Shown piece after piece: positions 1-12,505 of a DNA stretch of 64,000 nucleotides. The notes under the pieces were generated by a model. It searched no databases and was not told where the DNA came from. It saw only the letters and a list, made by a program, of their open reading frames with translations. The DNA is from JBCCGG01 sp039029395 (GTDB lineage: Bacteria > Pseudomonadota > Alphaproteobacteria > Kiloniellales > JAKSDN01), in assembly GCA_039029395.1 (NCBI GenBank), contig JBCCGG010000006.1, positions 1-64,000 of the forward strand, given 5' to 3'. Both the position numbers and the translations under genes were made by a program. Within the stretch, counting starts at the first letter, position 1, and the number at the start of each line of letters is the position of its first letter.

Positions 1-164
1 CACCATCAACACCATTTATAAAAGCAATAACAATGCAGATCATAGTCAACAATTGCACACATCATTTCCTGTTGGAGAAACAAGTCAAATTTCTTTGTTA
101 CAAAAAACAACACAAATAACCACAAACAAATGGCGCGTATCACATTGTTCATCCGGTTACCTTA

Positions 165-225
165 TTATTTGACCGTCATACATAAACTAGACGAAAACAT
201 CTATGGGTGTATAAAGGACAGATAA
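165..225. repeat. 61-nt palindromic element, copy 1
   Basis: Outer arms are TTATTTGACC and GGACAGATAA, middle arms ATACAT and GTGTAT, inner arms TAGA and TCTA, folding around a short A-rich loop. The other copies, at 350-410 and 600-660, have exactly the same length and arm spacing. Confidence 0.65.
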
Positions 226-349
226 ATAAAGCATATAGACAAACAATGTTCCAAACAACACATATCATAGTCAACAAAATATACACATATCATGGAGGAC
301 TGCAAAATCATGAACACAGCAAATATCATAAATCTATCTAATAACTCTC

Positions 350-410
350 TTATTTGACCCTCATACACAACGTGGATGGAAACATCCATGTGTGTATAAA
401 GGACAAATAA
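350..410. repeat. 61-nt palindromic element, copy 2
   Basis: Same architecture as the copies at 165 and 600, but with paired changes. Middle arms are ATACAC/GTGTAT, inner arms TGGATG/CATCCA around a GAAA loop, and outer arms TTATTTGACC/GGACAAATAA. Both sides of the stems change together, which suggests the fold is maintained or gene-converted. Confidence 0.65.
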
Positions 411-599
411 AGAAAATTTGCAGATAGATTTATAAATGTACCAATATATTCATTGGTGAGAGCAACATCAACACCATTTATAAAAGAAATAACGATACAG
501 ATCAAAGTCAACAATTGCCCACATCATTTACTGTTGGAGAAACATCACCAATAACCACAATCAAATGGCGACTATCACATAGTTCATCCGGTAACCTTA

Positions 600-660
600 T
601 TATTTGTCCGTCATACATAACCTAGACGAAAACATCTATGGATGTATAAAGGACAGATAA
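600..660. repeat. 61-nt palindromic element, copy 3
   Basis: Outer arms TTATTTGTCC/GGACAGATAA, middle arms ATACAT/ATGTAT (a perfect pair here) and inner arms TAGA/TCTA. It lies in the second copy of the larger direct repeat. Confidence 0.65.
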
Positions 661-1195
661 ATAAAGTATACAGACAAACAAATGTTACAAACAAAACATA
701 TCATAGTCAACAAAATATACACATATCAAGGCATATCATAGTCAATGTACAACCACCAATCAGACAAAAACGTGAAGATTGACACATCAATTGTCAACAA
801 CTACTATTACCTCTTCGGCTCTAGCCAAAAAATGCTTCTGTCCTGTTACTTTTCCATCATAAAAATCATAGATGCAATTTTCGAGCCCTGCTTTTGTCCT
901 CTTTGTCTTGGTGCGGACTCTTGTTATCACCGTTGCAGTTACAATCATCATTTTTCATCCGTACCATTCGGGAGGCAGTGGCAGCACCGGCAGCAGCATT
1001 GTTTGTCATCCCTCCTTCTACTGCTGTTGTTGTCCCCTCACATTTCATCATGTGGTTGTCGTTGTTGTTCTTAATATTAATTGCCGACAACACAATCATA
1101 TCAATAGGAAAGTAAATATGCGTAGTAGTCGTCGACGTCGCTAAATACAGTCGTTGACATACCAGTAGTTACAATCCTTCCCTCTGTTTCTTCGC

Positions 1196-1369
1196 ATGGG
1201 GCTCCTGTTCATCCAGGCGATCAACGAGGTCGATATCCCGGTGATGGCCGCCTACCTCTGCATGATCGCCTTCTTCTTCGTGGTGATTAACCTGATCGTC
1301 GACTTGCTCTACTACGTGGTCGATCCGCGCCTTCGGATCGACCGGGTGGTGGCAAGCGGGGGGCACTGA
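1196..1369 (+). pseudogene. C-terminal fragment of a DppB/OppB-type ABC permease (cut by the junction)
   Basis: The frame reads from a Met-Gly-Leu-Leu-Phe that matches the conserved PGMG region of DppB permeases. It continues through one long hydrophobic segment (FFFVVINLIVDLLYYV) to the family-typical ending DPRLR plus a short tail, then stops 3 nt before the next permease. About 57 residues remain of a protein normally near 310-340. Everything upstream is replaced by unrelated AT-rich DNA, so the first ATG is an internal methionine, not a true start. In the intact genome this would be the first permease of the transporter encoded downstream. It is marked as broken only because of the junction; the real gene may be intact. 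Confidence 0.8.
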
Positions 1370-1372
1370 GCC

Positions 1373-2329
1373 ATGGCCACGATCGCCGGCGAAGGCACCA
1401 AAGCGGCCCGTGGCGCGCCCGCCGCCCTCAGGCGCTTTTTCGACAGCGACATTTGGTATTCCTTCAAGCGCTCGCCGACCACCATGGTGGCAGCCGCGGT
1501 CACCCTGCTGTTCTTCGTCGCCGCCGGCTTCGCCCCTTGGCTGGCGCCCCACAACCCCTTCGATCTGGCCTCGATCGATCTGCTCGACGCCTTTCTGCCG
1601 CCGGTCTGGCTGCCCGACGGTGACCCCAAGTTCCTGCTTGGCACCGACGATCAGGGCCGGGGCATCCTGTCGACCATCATGTACGGCGCGCGCATCTCGC
1701 TCGCGGTCGGTTTCGCCTCGGTGATCTTCGCCATGGTGATCGGCGTTACCCTGGGCCTAGTCAGCGGCTACGTGGGCGGCGCGGTCGACGCCTTCATCAT
1801 GCGCATCGCCGACATCCAGCTGAGCTTTCCGGCGATCCTGATCGCGCTCCTGGTCGACGGGGTGGCGCGCGGCATCCTGCCCCGGGACCTGCACGACGAA
1901 ACCGCGATCTACGTCTTGATCTTCTCGATCGGCATCTCCGGCTGGGTGCAATACGCCCGCACGGTGCGCGGCTCGACCCTGGTGGAGAAGAACAAGGAGT
2001 ACGTTCAGGCGGCGCGGGTGATCGGCATCCACCCGGCGCTGATCGTGCTGCGCCATGTACTGCCCAACGTGACCGGTCCGGTCTTGGTGATCGCGACCAT
2101 CCACCTGGCGATCGCGATCATCACCGAGGCAACTCTGTCGTTCCTCGGCGTCGGCGTGCCGCCGACCGAGCCCTCGCTCGGCACCCTGATCCGGGTCGGC
2201 AACGATTTCCTGTTCTCCGGCGAGTGGTGGATCACGATCTTCCCGGGCATCGCGCTGGCCGCCCTGGTGCTCGCGGTCAATCTGCTGGGCGACTGGCTGC
2301 GCGACGCGCTCAATCCGAAACTGCGCTGA
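1373..2329 (+). CDS. ABC transporter permease, DppC/OppC family
   Basis: This 318-residue inner-membrane permease forms the channel with the DppB-type partner for uptake of peptides, opines or related small organics. An N-terminal cytoplasmic stretch leads to a first membrane segment at about residues 40-60, a periplasmic loop, then a cluster of five hydrophobic segments. The cytoplasmic coupling loop (NKEYVQAARVIG, about 208-220) is the EAA motif that contacts the ATPases. Length is normal for the family. It starts 3 nt after the truncated permease, and its stop overlaps the ATG of the next gene (ATGA), so the genes are translationally coupled. No solute-binding protein is visible because the upstream part is lost, so the substrate cannot be named. 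Confidence 0.9.
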   Translation: MATIAGEGTKAARGAPAALRRFFDSDIWYSFKRSPTTMVAAAVTLLFFVAAGFAPWLAPHNPFDLASIDLLDAFLPPVWLPDGDPKFLLGTDDQGRGILSTIMYGARISLAVGFASVIFAMVIGVTLGLVSGYVGGAVDAFIMRIADIQLSFPAILIALLVDGVARGILPRDLHDETAIYVLIFSIGISGWVQYARTVRGSTLVEKNKEYVQAARVIGIHPALIVLRHVLPNVTGPVLVIATIHLAIAIITEATLSFLGVGVPPTEPSLGTLIRVGNDFLFSGEWWITIFPGIALAALVLAVNLLGDWLRDALNPKLR

Positions 2330-3309
2330 TGACGGCGCTGCTCTCGGTCGAGAACCTGGTGATCCAGATCCCCGGCCGGGGCGGCACGCTGACCGCGGTC
2401 GACGACATCTCCTTCGAGATTTCCGAGGGCGAGGTCTTGGGCGTGGTCGGCGAATCCGGTGCCGGCAAGTCCCTGACCGGGGCGGCCGTGATCGGCCTTC
2501 TGGAGCCGCCCTGCCGGATCGCCGGCGGGCGCATCCTGCTGGACGGCGAGCGCATCGACGATCTGCCCTACGACAAGCTGCGGCGCATCCGGGGCAGCCG
2601 CATCGGCATGGTGTTTCAGGATCCGCTGACCAGCCTCAACCCGCTTTACACGATCGGCCGCCAGCTCACCGAGACGATCCGCACCCACAGCGACCTCTCC
2701 GAGAAGGCGGCGCGCGAGCGGGCCCTGGCGCTCTTGGCCGAGGTGGGCATCCCGGCGCCTGAGCGGCGCATCGACCACTATCCCCACCAATTCTCCGGCG
2801 GCATGCGCCAGCGAGTGGTGATCGCGCTGGCCCTTTGCGTCAATCCCAAGCTGGTGATCGCCGACGAGCCGACCACGGCGCTCGACGTTTCGATCCAGGC
2901 CCAGATCATCGCGGTCTTGAAGCGCCTCTGCCGGGAGCACGGCGCCGCGGTCATGCTGGTGACCCACGACATGGGAGTGATCGCCGAGACCGCCGACCGG
3001 GTCGCGGTGATGTACGCCGGGCGCATCGTCGAGGTGGGGCCGGTGGAAGAGGTGATCCGCCACGCCAAGCACCCCTACACCCACGGCCTCATGGGCTCGA
3101 TCCCGACCCTGGGCCAGGAGGTCGAGCGCTTGACCCAGATCGACGGCGCCATGCCGCGCCTGACCGAGATCCCGAGCGGCTGCGCCTTCCACCCGCGCTG
3201 CCCGGAGGTCTTCCCCCGCTGCACCAGCGCCCGGCCCGAGCTGCTGCCGGCCGGCGCCACGCGCGCCGCCTGCTGGCTCTACGACCGGGACGGGGGCGCC
3301 GATGGCTGA
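2329..3309 (+). CDS. ABC transporter ATP-binding protein, DppD/OppD family
   Basis: This 326-residue ATPase powers the Dpp/Opp-type importer on the cytoplasmic face. The Walker A motif GESGAGKS lies at residues 41-48. The signature SGGMRQR, the Walker B segment LVIADEPTTALD and the switch His of VTHDMG follow in order. The C-terminal oligopeptide-transporter extension with the Cys-rich GCAFHPRCPEVFPRC is present. The start at 2329 was chosen because it overlaps the permease stop as ATGA; a longer in-frame extension to 2224 would run through the permease gene. It overlaps the next ATPase gene by 8 nt. Confidence 0.92.
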   Translation: MTALLSVENLVIQIPGRGGTLTAVDDISFEISEGEVLGVVGESGAGKSLTGAAVIGLLEPPCRIAGGRILLDGERIDDLPYDKLRRIRGSRIGMVFQDPLTSLNPLYTIGRQLTETIRTHSDLSEKAARERALALLAEVGIPAPERRIDHYPHQFSGGMRQRVVIALALCVNPKLVIADEPTTALDVSIQAQIIAVLKRLCREHGAAVMLVTHDMGVIAETADRVAVMYAGRIVEVGPVEEVIRHAKHPYTHGLMGSIPTLGQEVERLTQIDGAMPRLTEIPSGCAFHPRCPEVFPRCTSARPELLPAGATRAACWLYDRDGGADG

Positions 3310-4312
3310 GCGGGCAAAGGGGGACAGCTTGGTCGAGGTGCGGGACCTGGCGAAGTTCTTCGACGTCTCGCCGCCCTTCCTCAACCGGGTGATCCAAGGC
3401 GAGCCCCGGGCGATCCTCAAGGCGGTCGACGGCGTCTCCTTCGCGATCCCCCGGGGAAAAACCCTTAGCCTGGTTGGCGAGTCCGGCTGCGGCAAGTCGA
3501 CCGTGGCCCGGCTCATGGTGGGGCTCTACAAGGCGACCCGGGGGCACATCTACTTCGAGGGCGCGGATCTGGCCGAGCTGAAGACCCGGGCCCAGATGGC
3601 GCCCCTGCGCCGGCGCCTGCAGATGATCTTCCAGGACCCCTACGCCAGCCTCAACCCCCGCTGGCGGGTGCGCGACATCATCGCCGAGCCGATCCGCGCC
3701 CACCGGCTGATGAACGACGAGGGCGAGATCGGCGAGCGGGTCGGCGAGCTTCTGGGCCAGGTCGGCCTATCGCCGGCCGACGGCGACAAGTTCCCCCACG
3801 AGTTCTCCGGCGGCCAGCGCCAGCGCATCTCAATCGCCCGGGCCCTGGCCAGCAACCCGGAGTTCCTGGTGTGCGACGAGCCGACGAGCGCCCTCGACGT
3901 CTCGGTCCAGGCCCAAATCCTCAACCTCATGAAGGAGCTGCAGCGGCGCTACGGCCTGACCTATCTTTTCATCAGCCACGACCTGGCCGTGGTCTACCAC
4001 ATCTCCGACACGGTGGGGGTGATGTACCTGGGCCGCCTGGTGGAATGGGCCGACAAGCGCCGGCTGTTCTCCCAGCCCCAGCACCCCTACACCCGCATGC
4101 TGCTGGACGCGATCCCCGACCTGGAGATGACCGGCCGCGCCCGCATCCCGGTCGGCGGCGAGGTGCCCAGCCCGATCCACCCGCCCTCAGGCTGTCACTT
4201 TCACCCGAGGTGCCCCTTCGCCGAGGACCGCTGCAAGCGCGAGGCGCCGCAGCCGATCGCGACGGAAGGCGGGCAAGTGGCGTGCCATGGGGTGGAGGAG
4301 GGGCGGGTGTAA
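3302..4312 (+). CDS. ABC transporter ATP-binding protein, DppF/OppF family
   Basis: This 336-residue second ATPase pairs with the DppD-type subunit. It carries Walker A GESGCGKS at residues 59-66, the signature SGGQRQR, Walker B FLVCDEPTSALD and switch His in ISHDLA. The C-terminal solute-transport extension has a Cys-containing GCHFHPRCPFAEDRC. The N-terminal region between the first strand and Walker A has the long insertion typical of DppF. The gene begins inside the end of its partner (8-nt overlap), completing the order B-C-D-F. Confidence 0.92.
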   Translation: MAERAKGDSLVEVRDLAKFFDVSPPFLNRVIQGEPRAILKAVDGVSFAIPRGKTLSLVGESGCGKSTVARLMVGLYKATRGHIYFEGADLAELKTRAQMAPLRRRLQMIFQDPYASLNPRWRVRDIIAEPIRAHRLMNDEGEIGERVGELLGQVGLSPADGDKFPHEFSGGQRQRISIARALASNPEFLVCDEPTSALDVSVQAQILNLMKELQRRYGLTYLFISHDLAVVYHISDTVGVMYLGRLVEWADKRRLFSQPQHPYTRMLLDAIPDLEMTGRARIPVGGEVPSPIHPPSGCHFHPRCPFAEDRCKREAPQPIATEGGQVACHGVEEGRV

Positions 4313-4323
4313 GGGGGACTCCG

Positions 4324-4992
4324 ATGACGTCCAGAAGCAAATACTATTATGCACTCGAAGAAGACTGGCCGGACGTTCTGACGGCCCTCGAAGACACCGT
4401 TGCGGTTGAATATGTGCCGGAAACCTCCGATGAGAACTGGACCTTTCCCCGATTTGACACGTGGCGGGAGGTTGAGCCTATTCGAAAGAAATGGAAAACG
4501 AGGTTCTGGTACCGCTACCTACTGGTTCCGCCAGGCTACAAAGTTGTCGAGGATGGTACGATAAGGAGCTTGTTCGCACATCCAGCGGCAAAGAGCGAAG
4601 AGGTGGACCCTGAACTTCGGCCCGCCGGGAACCGACGACCAAGACTCATGACGACACCTGGATGCGTACGGTTCGATCCGGGTGGCGTGGACGAAGACTT
4701 TCTGGTGAACTTCGAAGAAAAGGATCGGCAAGAATACCTGAGGAGATACGGCACTCCCTACATTGAAGGGGGGTGGTTGGTTGCGGAGGACTATGACCAT
4801 CCGGATACGAAACGCATCTATGATGTCCTTGTGAGAACCATGCAAAAGCGTTTCGCAAACTACAAAGGAACTCTATTCGGGCCGCATGCTTTCAAAAAAA
4901 TCGTCGAAGAGTCTTGGACCTTTGGGCAACATGGGCCGTTGGATTGGGATATCACCACTGCAAAGAAACCGCGACTCTGGCAAGCTCCGTAA
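4324..4992 (+). CDS. Hypothetical protein, lower GC than neighbours
   Basis: This 222-residue soluble protein shows no signal peptide, membrane segment or motif I recognise. It is rich in Trp, Tyr, Arg and charged residues. Start chosen at the ATG 11 nt after the ATPase stop; the frame is open further upstream only as a shadow of the ATPase gene. Base composition is visibly less GC-rich than the flanking transporter genes and codon choice is looser (many nnA/nnT codons), suggesting recent acquisition. A palindromic repeat lies 51 bp downstream. It may be a cargo gene beside a mobile repeat, but nothing in the sequence shows function. Confidence 0.7.
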   Translation: MTSRSKYYYALEEDWPDVLTALEDTVAVEYVPETSDENWTFPRFDTWREVEPIRKKWKTRFWYRYLLVPPGYKVVEDGTIRSLFAHPAAKSEEVDPELRPAGNRRPRLMTTPGCVRFDPGGVDEDFLVNFEEKDRQEYLRRYGTPYIEGGWLVAEDYDHPDTKRIYDVLVRTMQKRFANYKGTLFGPHAFKKIVEESWTFGQHGPLDWDITTAKKPRLWQAP

Positions 4993-5043
4993 CGTCAGCC
5001 ATCATTGTCCAAACTCACCCTTTCTTGTCGTGATTGCAAAACC

Positions 5044-5132
5044 GCATGAGGCGGAGACCTTGTCAAGGATCTGCGACCGGCGAAGCCGGCGCCCTCTTCA
5101 AGGGCGTCCTTGACAAGGTCTCCGCCTCATGC
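5044..5132. repeat. Cloverleaf palindrome: 26-bp inverted repeat enclosing two hairpins
   Basis: The left arm 5044-5069 is the exact reverse complement of the right arm 5107-5132. The 37-nt interior contains two further perfect hairpins: CCGGC-GAA-GCCGG at 5077-5089 and CGCCCT-CTTCA-AGGGCG at 5090-5106. The whole folds as a three-way junction. It sits between the stop of the low-GC gene and a small membrane-protein gene. It could serve as a terminator, but its symmetry is more like a REP/BIME or MITE-type element. I found no second copy by eye in this window. Confidence 0.8.
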
Positions 5133-5335
5133 CCCCCGCTCACCATGACAAGTATGGGCCTTTGAGGCCCCGCCGACCCAACGTTTCATCTGAGAGATCA
5201 AGTGGTGTGTCGTGCGTGACCCTTGCAGATCGGCGCAGGGACAAATTTTGCCCTTTAATTTCGATTATTCAATCCCCACATGTTATACTATCCCTTATTC
5301 ACAACGCCGGGCGGTATTCGCCCAAAGGAGCCCCC

Positions 5336-5635
5336 ATGCGTGACCGTCTCCTGTTGATCGCCGTCATGCTCCTCCTCGGCATCGCGGCCTTCCTGTGGTT
5401 TGGCGGCGTCGGGCTGCTGGTGGTGGGCGGGGCGGCGCTGCTGTTCTGCGTCGGCGGCCTGGGCGGCAACTACGCCATGAACCCGACCGAAGGCACCTGG
5501 AACCCGGTCGGCACCGAGCGGGTCCAGCGCGGCTGGTCGAGCAAGAAGACCGCGTTCGTATGGGGCCTCGTCATCGCCCTGGCGATGGCGGCGCTCGGGC
5601 TCTTTCTCTTCGAGGTGCCCGGGCCGCTCGCCTGA
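5336..5635 (+). CDS. Small membrane protein, unknown function
   Basis: This 99-residue protein has an N-terminal hydrophobic block (about 5-47, rich in Leu, Val and Gly, room for two membrane passes), a polar middle (NPTEGTWNPVGTERVQRGW) and a C-terminal membrane segment (about 73-92). The start at 5336 is supported by AAAGGAG ending 5 nt upstream; the longer frame to 5129 has no ribosome site. It is probably expressed alone, since upstream is the cloverleaf palindrome and downstream lies a gene on the other strand. No family recognised. Confidence 0.65.
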   Translation: MRDRLLLIAVMLLLGIAAFLWFGGVGLLVVGGAALLFCVGGLGGNYAMNPTEGTWNPVGTERVQRGWSSKKTAFVWGLVIALAMAALGLFLFEVPGPLA

Positions 5636-5649
5636 ACGCCGACCGCGCC

Positions 5650-5760
5650 CTAGAGGAACGCGAACGCCAAGAGCAGCAGGATCGCCAGCAGCGCCACGAC
5701 GCCGAGCCCAGCCCGCTTTGTGGTCGACGGCGGCTCCTCAGGCTGTTGGTCGTCGGGCAT
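5650..5760 (-). CDS. 36-residue single-pass membrane peptide
   Basis: Reading the minus strand from the ATG at 5760 gives a 36-residue peptide. It has an acidic, Pro-rich N-terminus (MPDDQQPEEPPSTTKR) followed by a continuous hydrophobic helix (GLGVVALLAILLLLAFAFL) that ends at the stop. A strong AGGAGG lies 10 nt upstream of the ATG. The layout (charged head, one membrane helix, good ribosome site) is that of a genuine small membrane protein. It faces the end of the plus-strand small membrane-protein gene, 14 bp away. Function unknown. Confidence 0.6.
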   Translation of the reverse strand: MPDDQQPEEPPSTTKRAGLGVVALLAILLLLAFAFL

Positions 5761-6139
5761 CTCGCGGTCTCCTCCTAGGGCAGCGCGCCCCTACTTTACC
5801 CCAGACACGCGGCGCTTGCCGCACCCGCGCAGCGCTTCGCACAAAAGCAGCACCGCCGCGCACCTTTCCGTTGCCTCAAAAACGCGCCCGCGTCGGCCCT
5901 TAACCGCTTTCTATAGAATAAGAATTCGAGTTCGGTAGGGCCAAATTCGAAGACATTGTTGGTCGTGGTGCATGGGGTCGTTCCAACGGAAATCAGACGA
6001 TGACCCACCACCTTCCGAATTCTGGCCGACCAAGCGGAAAAATTATCAAGTGGTATCAGAGTTTTATCGCGCGATAACTTTCGCTGACTTCAATATGTTG
6101 TGCCAAAGCCTTGCTAACGCTTAAAAATCCGGCACCCCT
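5761..6139. other. Intergenic region with a 14-bp palindrome
   Basis: This is about 380 bp between the minus-strand small peptide and the end of the adenylate cyclase gene. The right half is relatively AT-rich. Apart from the palindrome at 6064-6077 I see no hairpin with a T tract, no RNA gene and no open frame with a ribosome site. It must hold the promoter of the 36-residue peptide, but no convincing -35/-10 pair stands out. Confidence 0.5.
6064..6077. promoter_or_regulatory. Perfect 14-bp palindrome TTATCGCGCGATAA
   Basis: An uninterrupted 14-bp palindrome of the size and symmetry bound by dimeric repressors. It lies 63 bp beyond the 3' end of the adenylate cyclase gene, so its target is unclear. 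It could be an operator for the minus-strand peptide, a recombination site, or chance. Confidence 0.35.
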
Positions 6140-10416
<4,277 letters not shown>

Positions 10417-10574
10417 GATCGACACCTCCAGCCAGCGAAAGGACAAGACGCCCGCGCGCCGATCGATTGGCTCAAACAGGGAAAGGGTAAGAGAGTTTCT
10501 GGCCCAAGCGCTCGACCCCCACCATAGGGATTTGGCGCGCGCTTGCCAACGATCCCGGCGCCAGCCGTCTTAGC

Positions 10575-10600
10575 GCTCACACGATCTCGTGACTGTGAGC
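10575..10600. promoter_or_regulatory. Inverted repeat between kinase and NrtS-like gene
   Basis: GCTCACA at 10575-10581 is mirrored by TGTGAGC at 10594-10600 across 12 nt. It sits in the gap between the divergently transcribed kinase and the small membrane protein, where an operator would be expected. It resembles CRP half-sites but in the outward orientation, so a CRP assignment is not supported. Confidence 0.3.
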
Positions 10601-10718
10601 TAGGTCACTGGCGGGAGGGCGTGCGAGGTGCTATCGGCGGGCGCTTTGACTTAATCTGGCGCCGGGATAAGCTCGGCGCCGCGGCAGGACCCGAGTGACT
10701 CGAAACCTAGGAACGGCA

Positions 10719-10979
10719 ATGGCGACGCCAGATCAGCGAGACCAGATGCCAAGCCTCATGGCGTTGGCGACCTCGGGCGGTGTGCCCCAGCGCTCGTTCT
10801 ACACCGCGCTCGTAGTCGGCACGCTGCTGACCGCGGTCAACCAGGGCGACCTCATCCTGGCTGGCGAGGCGACAAATCTGATCAAGATCCTGTTCAACTA
10901 CCTGATCCCCTATTGCGTCGCGACCTGGGGCGCCGTAACCGCCAAACGGGCGGCGCTCAAGCGCGGTGACAAGATCTAG
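10719..10979 (+). CDS. Small membrane protein, NrtS-like (nitrate/nitrite transport family)
   Basis: This 86-residue protein has two hydrophobic segments, FYTALVVGTLLTAVNQGDLIL and ILFNYLIPYCVATWGAVTA. The pattern (VGTxLxxxNQGDLIL, then YLIPYCVATxGAV) is that of the small two-helix NrtS proteins reported to contribute to nitrate/nitrite transport; I rely on remembered family features for the name. Start chosen at ATG 10719 with AGGAA just upstream; a GTG at 10695 would add 8 residues. A glutathione transferase gene follows 11 nt later. No nitrate genes are nearby. Confidence 0.6.
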   Translation: MATPDQRDQMPSLMALATSGGVPQRSFYTALVVGTLLTAVNQGDLILAGEATNLIKILFNYLIPYCVATWGAVTAKRAALKRGDKI

Positions 10980-10990
10980 GCGAGGTGGCC

Positions 10991-11596
10991 ATGCTACGGC
11001 TCTACGACTACCTGGACTCCGGCAACGGCTACAAAGTGCGCTTGCTGCTCGCCCAGCTGGGCCGGACCTACGACCGCATCGAGCTCGACATCATGAAGGG
11101 CGAGACCCGCACGCCGGACTTTCTCGCCAAGAACCCGATTGGCCGCATCCCCCTGTTGGAGCTGGACAACGGCCGCTTCCTGGCCGAATCCAATGCCATT
11201 CTCTTCTACCTGGCCCAAGGCACGCCCTATCTGCCAACCGATGCCTTTCTGCAGGCCAAGATCCTGAGCTGGATGTGCTTCGAGCAGTACAATCACGAGC
11301 CCTACATCGCCGTGCTGCGCCATTGGACCCTGCACATGACCATTAGCGCCGAACAGGAGGCCCGGGTGCCGGAGCTCAAAGCCAAGGGCGAGGCGGCGCT
11401 ACAGATGATGGACGATCACCTGACCGGCCAGGACTATTTCGTCGCCGGGGCCTATTCCATCGCCGACATCGCGCTCTATGCCTACACCCACGTTGCCGCG
11501 GACGGCGGCTTCGATCTGTCCGGCTATCCGGCCCTGCAGGCCTGGATCGCGCGGGTTAAGCGGCAAGCTGGCTATGTTCCGATCACTCAAGGCTAA
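10991..11596 (+). CDS. Glutathione S-transferase family protein
   Basis: This soluble 201-residue protein has a thioredoxin-like N-terminal domain (about 1-78) and an all-helical C-terminal domain (about 85-195). The glutathione-site landmarks are the GRIPLLEL loop with the cis-Pro and the ESNAIL segment, where Glu-Ser bind the gamma-glutamyl group. The candidate catalytic Ser lies in YLDSGNGYK. Start at ATG 10991 is supported by GAGG 5 nt upstream; a GTG at 10985 is also in frame. It follows the NrtS-like gene closely. The substrate is unknown; detoxification of electrophiles is the usual role. Confidence 0.85.
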   Translation: MLRLYDYLDSGNGYKVRLLLAQLGRTYDRIELDIMKGETRTPDFLAKNPIGRIPLLELDNGRFLAESNAILFYLAQGTPYLPTDAFLQAKILSWMCFEQYNHEPYIAVLRHWTLHMTISAEQEARVPELKAKGEAALQMMDDHLTGQDYFVAGAYSIADIALYAYTHVAADGGFDLSGYPALQAWIARVKRQAGYVPITQG

Positions 11597-11630
11597 TGCA
11601 GTTGAGTAAAAGTGACGGTTAGATTTTTGT

Positions 11631-12500
11631 TTAAATTGAGGAATTCAATGGTGGAGAGATCTCCCACGACATGACCGAGCGGTCCGCGCAAGGCTGAAAC
11701 CAGGCGGCCAAAGGGCGCCCCTGGGCGCCGGTGTCCAGTGTCGGCTGGTCCAACCGCAGCAAGGGGTTGGGTGGCCAGGGGGCCAGATGCCCGAGGCGCG
11801 CGATGAAAGGGGTGAGCGCCAGGGGCGAGATGCCCGGCGCCAACTCGAAAGCCAAGGCCTCGCCAAGACCGGCCAAGCGGTAGGCGGCGCGCGGGTCGAA
11901 CTGGTCGGTCGGGCGCCGGTCGTCGTCGTCCGTCTCACGCCAGGCTTGGCGGCGGCGGAGCCACTTGGCGCCGGGGTCGCCGCCGAGCCGGCGCTGGTAG
12001 CGACCGCCCTCGGCGTGCCAGAGGGACGCCTCTCGCCCGCCCGCGATCGTCCCCGGCACGGCCAAATGATAGGAACAGGCCCAATAGAAGCCGTCGTCGC
12101 CGGAAAAAAGCGAGCGGCCGCCGGCCGTGCGATAGCGTTCGATCGCGGCCTCGTCGCGTCCCTCGTCCGGCAGGGAGCAGCTCGAAAGCTCGAGCAGCCA
12201 ACAGCCGCTTAGGGCGATCAGCCCGTCCGCGCCGTTGCGCCATCCCAAGTTCTGCGCCGCGGCCCAAGACCGCAAGGCCGGACCGCTGCCAAAACGCCAT
12301 AGGCGATCGTCCTGGCGCCGGCGCCCAGCGGCCGAATAGGCCCGGGCCTCGCAGTCTGGATCGAAGAAAAACGCGATCAGCCGGTCGTCCAGGGGGTCCC
12401 AGCGTAGCACTTGGAGCACGTCCTGAACCGCCGCGCGCGTTGGGCCGCCGCCGCGAAAGGCTTGTTGAAGAAAGATGTGGCTGCGCTCGAGCCGGTACAC
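11631..12500 (-). CDS. Hypothetical protein downstream of the hydroxylase fusion
   Basis: This 289-residue soluble protein starts with GTG at 12500, 5 nt after the stop of the peroxiredoxin-like/hydroxylase gene, so the two are probably co-transcribed and may work together. It contains FFFDPDCEARAYS near residue 44, an internal Arg/Asp-rich patch (about 185-205) and a Pro- and Leu-rich C-terminal third. No signal peptide, membrane segment or known motif is evident. Base use matches the neighbours. Confidence 0.6.
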   Translation of the reverse strand: MYRLERSHIFLQQAFRGGGPTRAAVQDVLQVLRWDPLDDRLIAFFFDPDCEARAYSAAGRRRQDDRLWRFGSGPALRSWAAAQNLGWRNGADGLIALSGCWLLELSSCSLPDEGRDEAAIERYRTAGGRSLFSGDDGFYWACSYHLAVPGTIAGGREASLWHAEGGRYQRRLGGDPGAKWLRRRQAWRETDDDDRRPTDQFDPRAAYRLAGLGEALAFELAPGISPLALTPFIARLGHLAPWPPNPLLRLDQPTLDTGAQGRPLAAWFQPCADRSVMSWEISPPLNSSI

Positions 12501-12505
12501 CAGCC

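Larger units (their letters stand above)
1..727. repeat. Diverged direct repeat, about 290 bp, two copies
   Basis: Bases 4-291 recur at 466-727 with substitutions and a deletion of roughly 27 bp, because the offset drops from 462 to 435 between the two ends of the repeat. Shared landmarks are the segment starting catcaacaccatttata (4 and 466), the palindromic element (165 and 600) and the tail catagtcaacaaaatataca (near 265 and 700). The tail motif catatcatagtcaa occurs again at about 732. The pattern resembles eukaryotic satellite or MITE-like DNA rather than a bacterial repeat. Confidence 0.7.
1..1195. other. AT-rich repetitive segment, probably foreign or chimeric
   Basis: This stretch is far richer in A and T than the rest of the window. 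It contains diverged direct repeats and three palindromic elements, and every open frame in it is short and overlapped by others. From about 745 the texture changes to trinucleotide-like runs (ctg/ttg) typical of eukaryotic noncoding DNA. The boundary with bacterial DNA lies at about 1190-1196, in the middle of a conserved permease motif. I see no bacterial gene, ribosome site or promoter serving the downstream operon. The source is unknown; assembly chimera, contaminant or a real insertion are all possible. Confidence 0.75.
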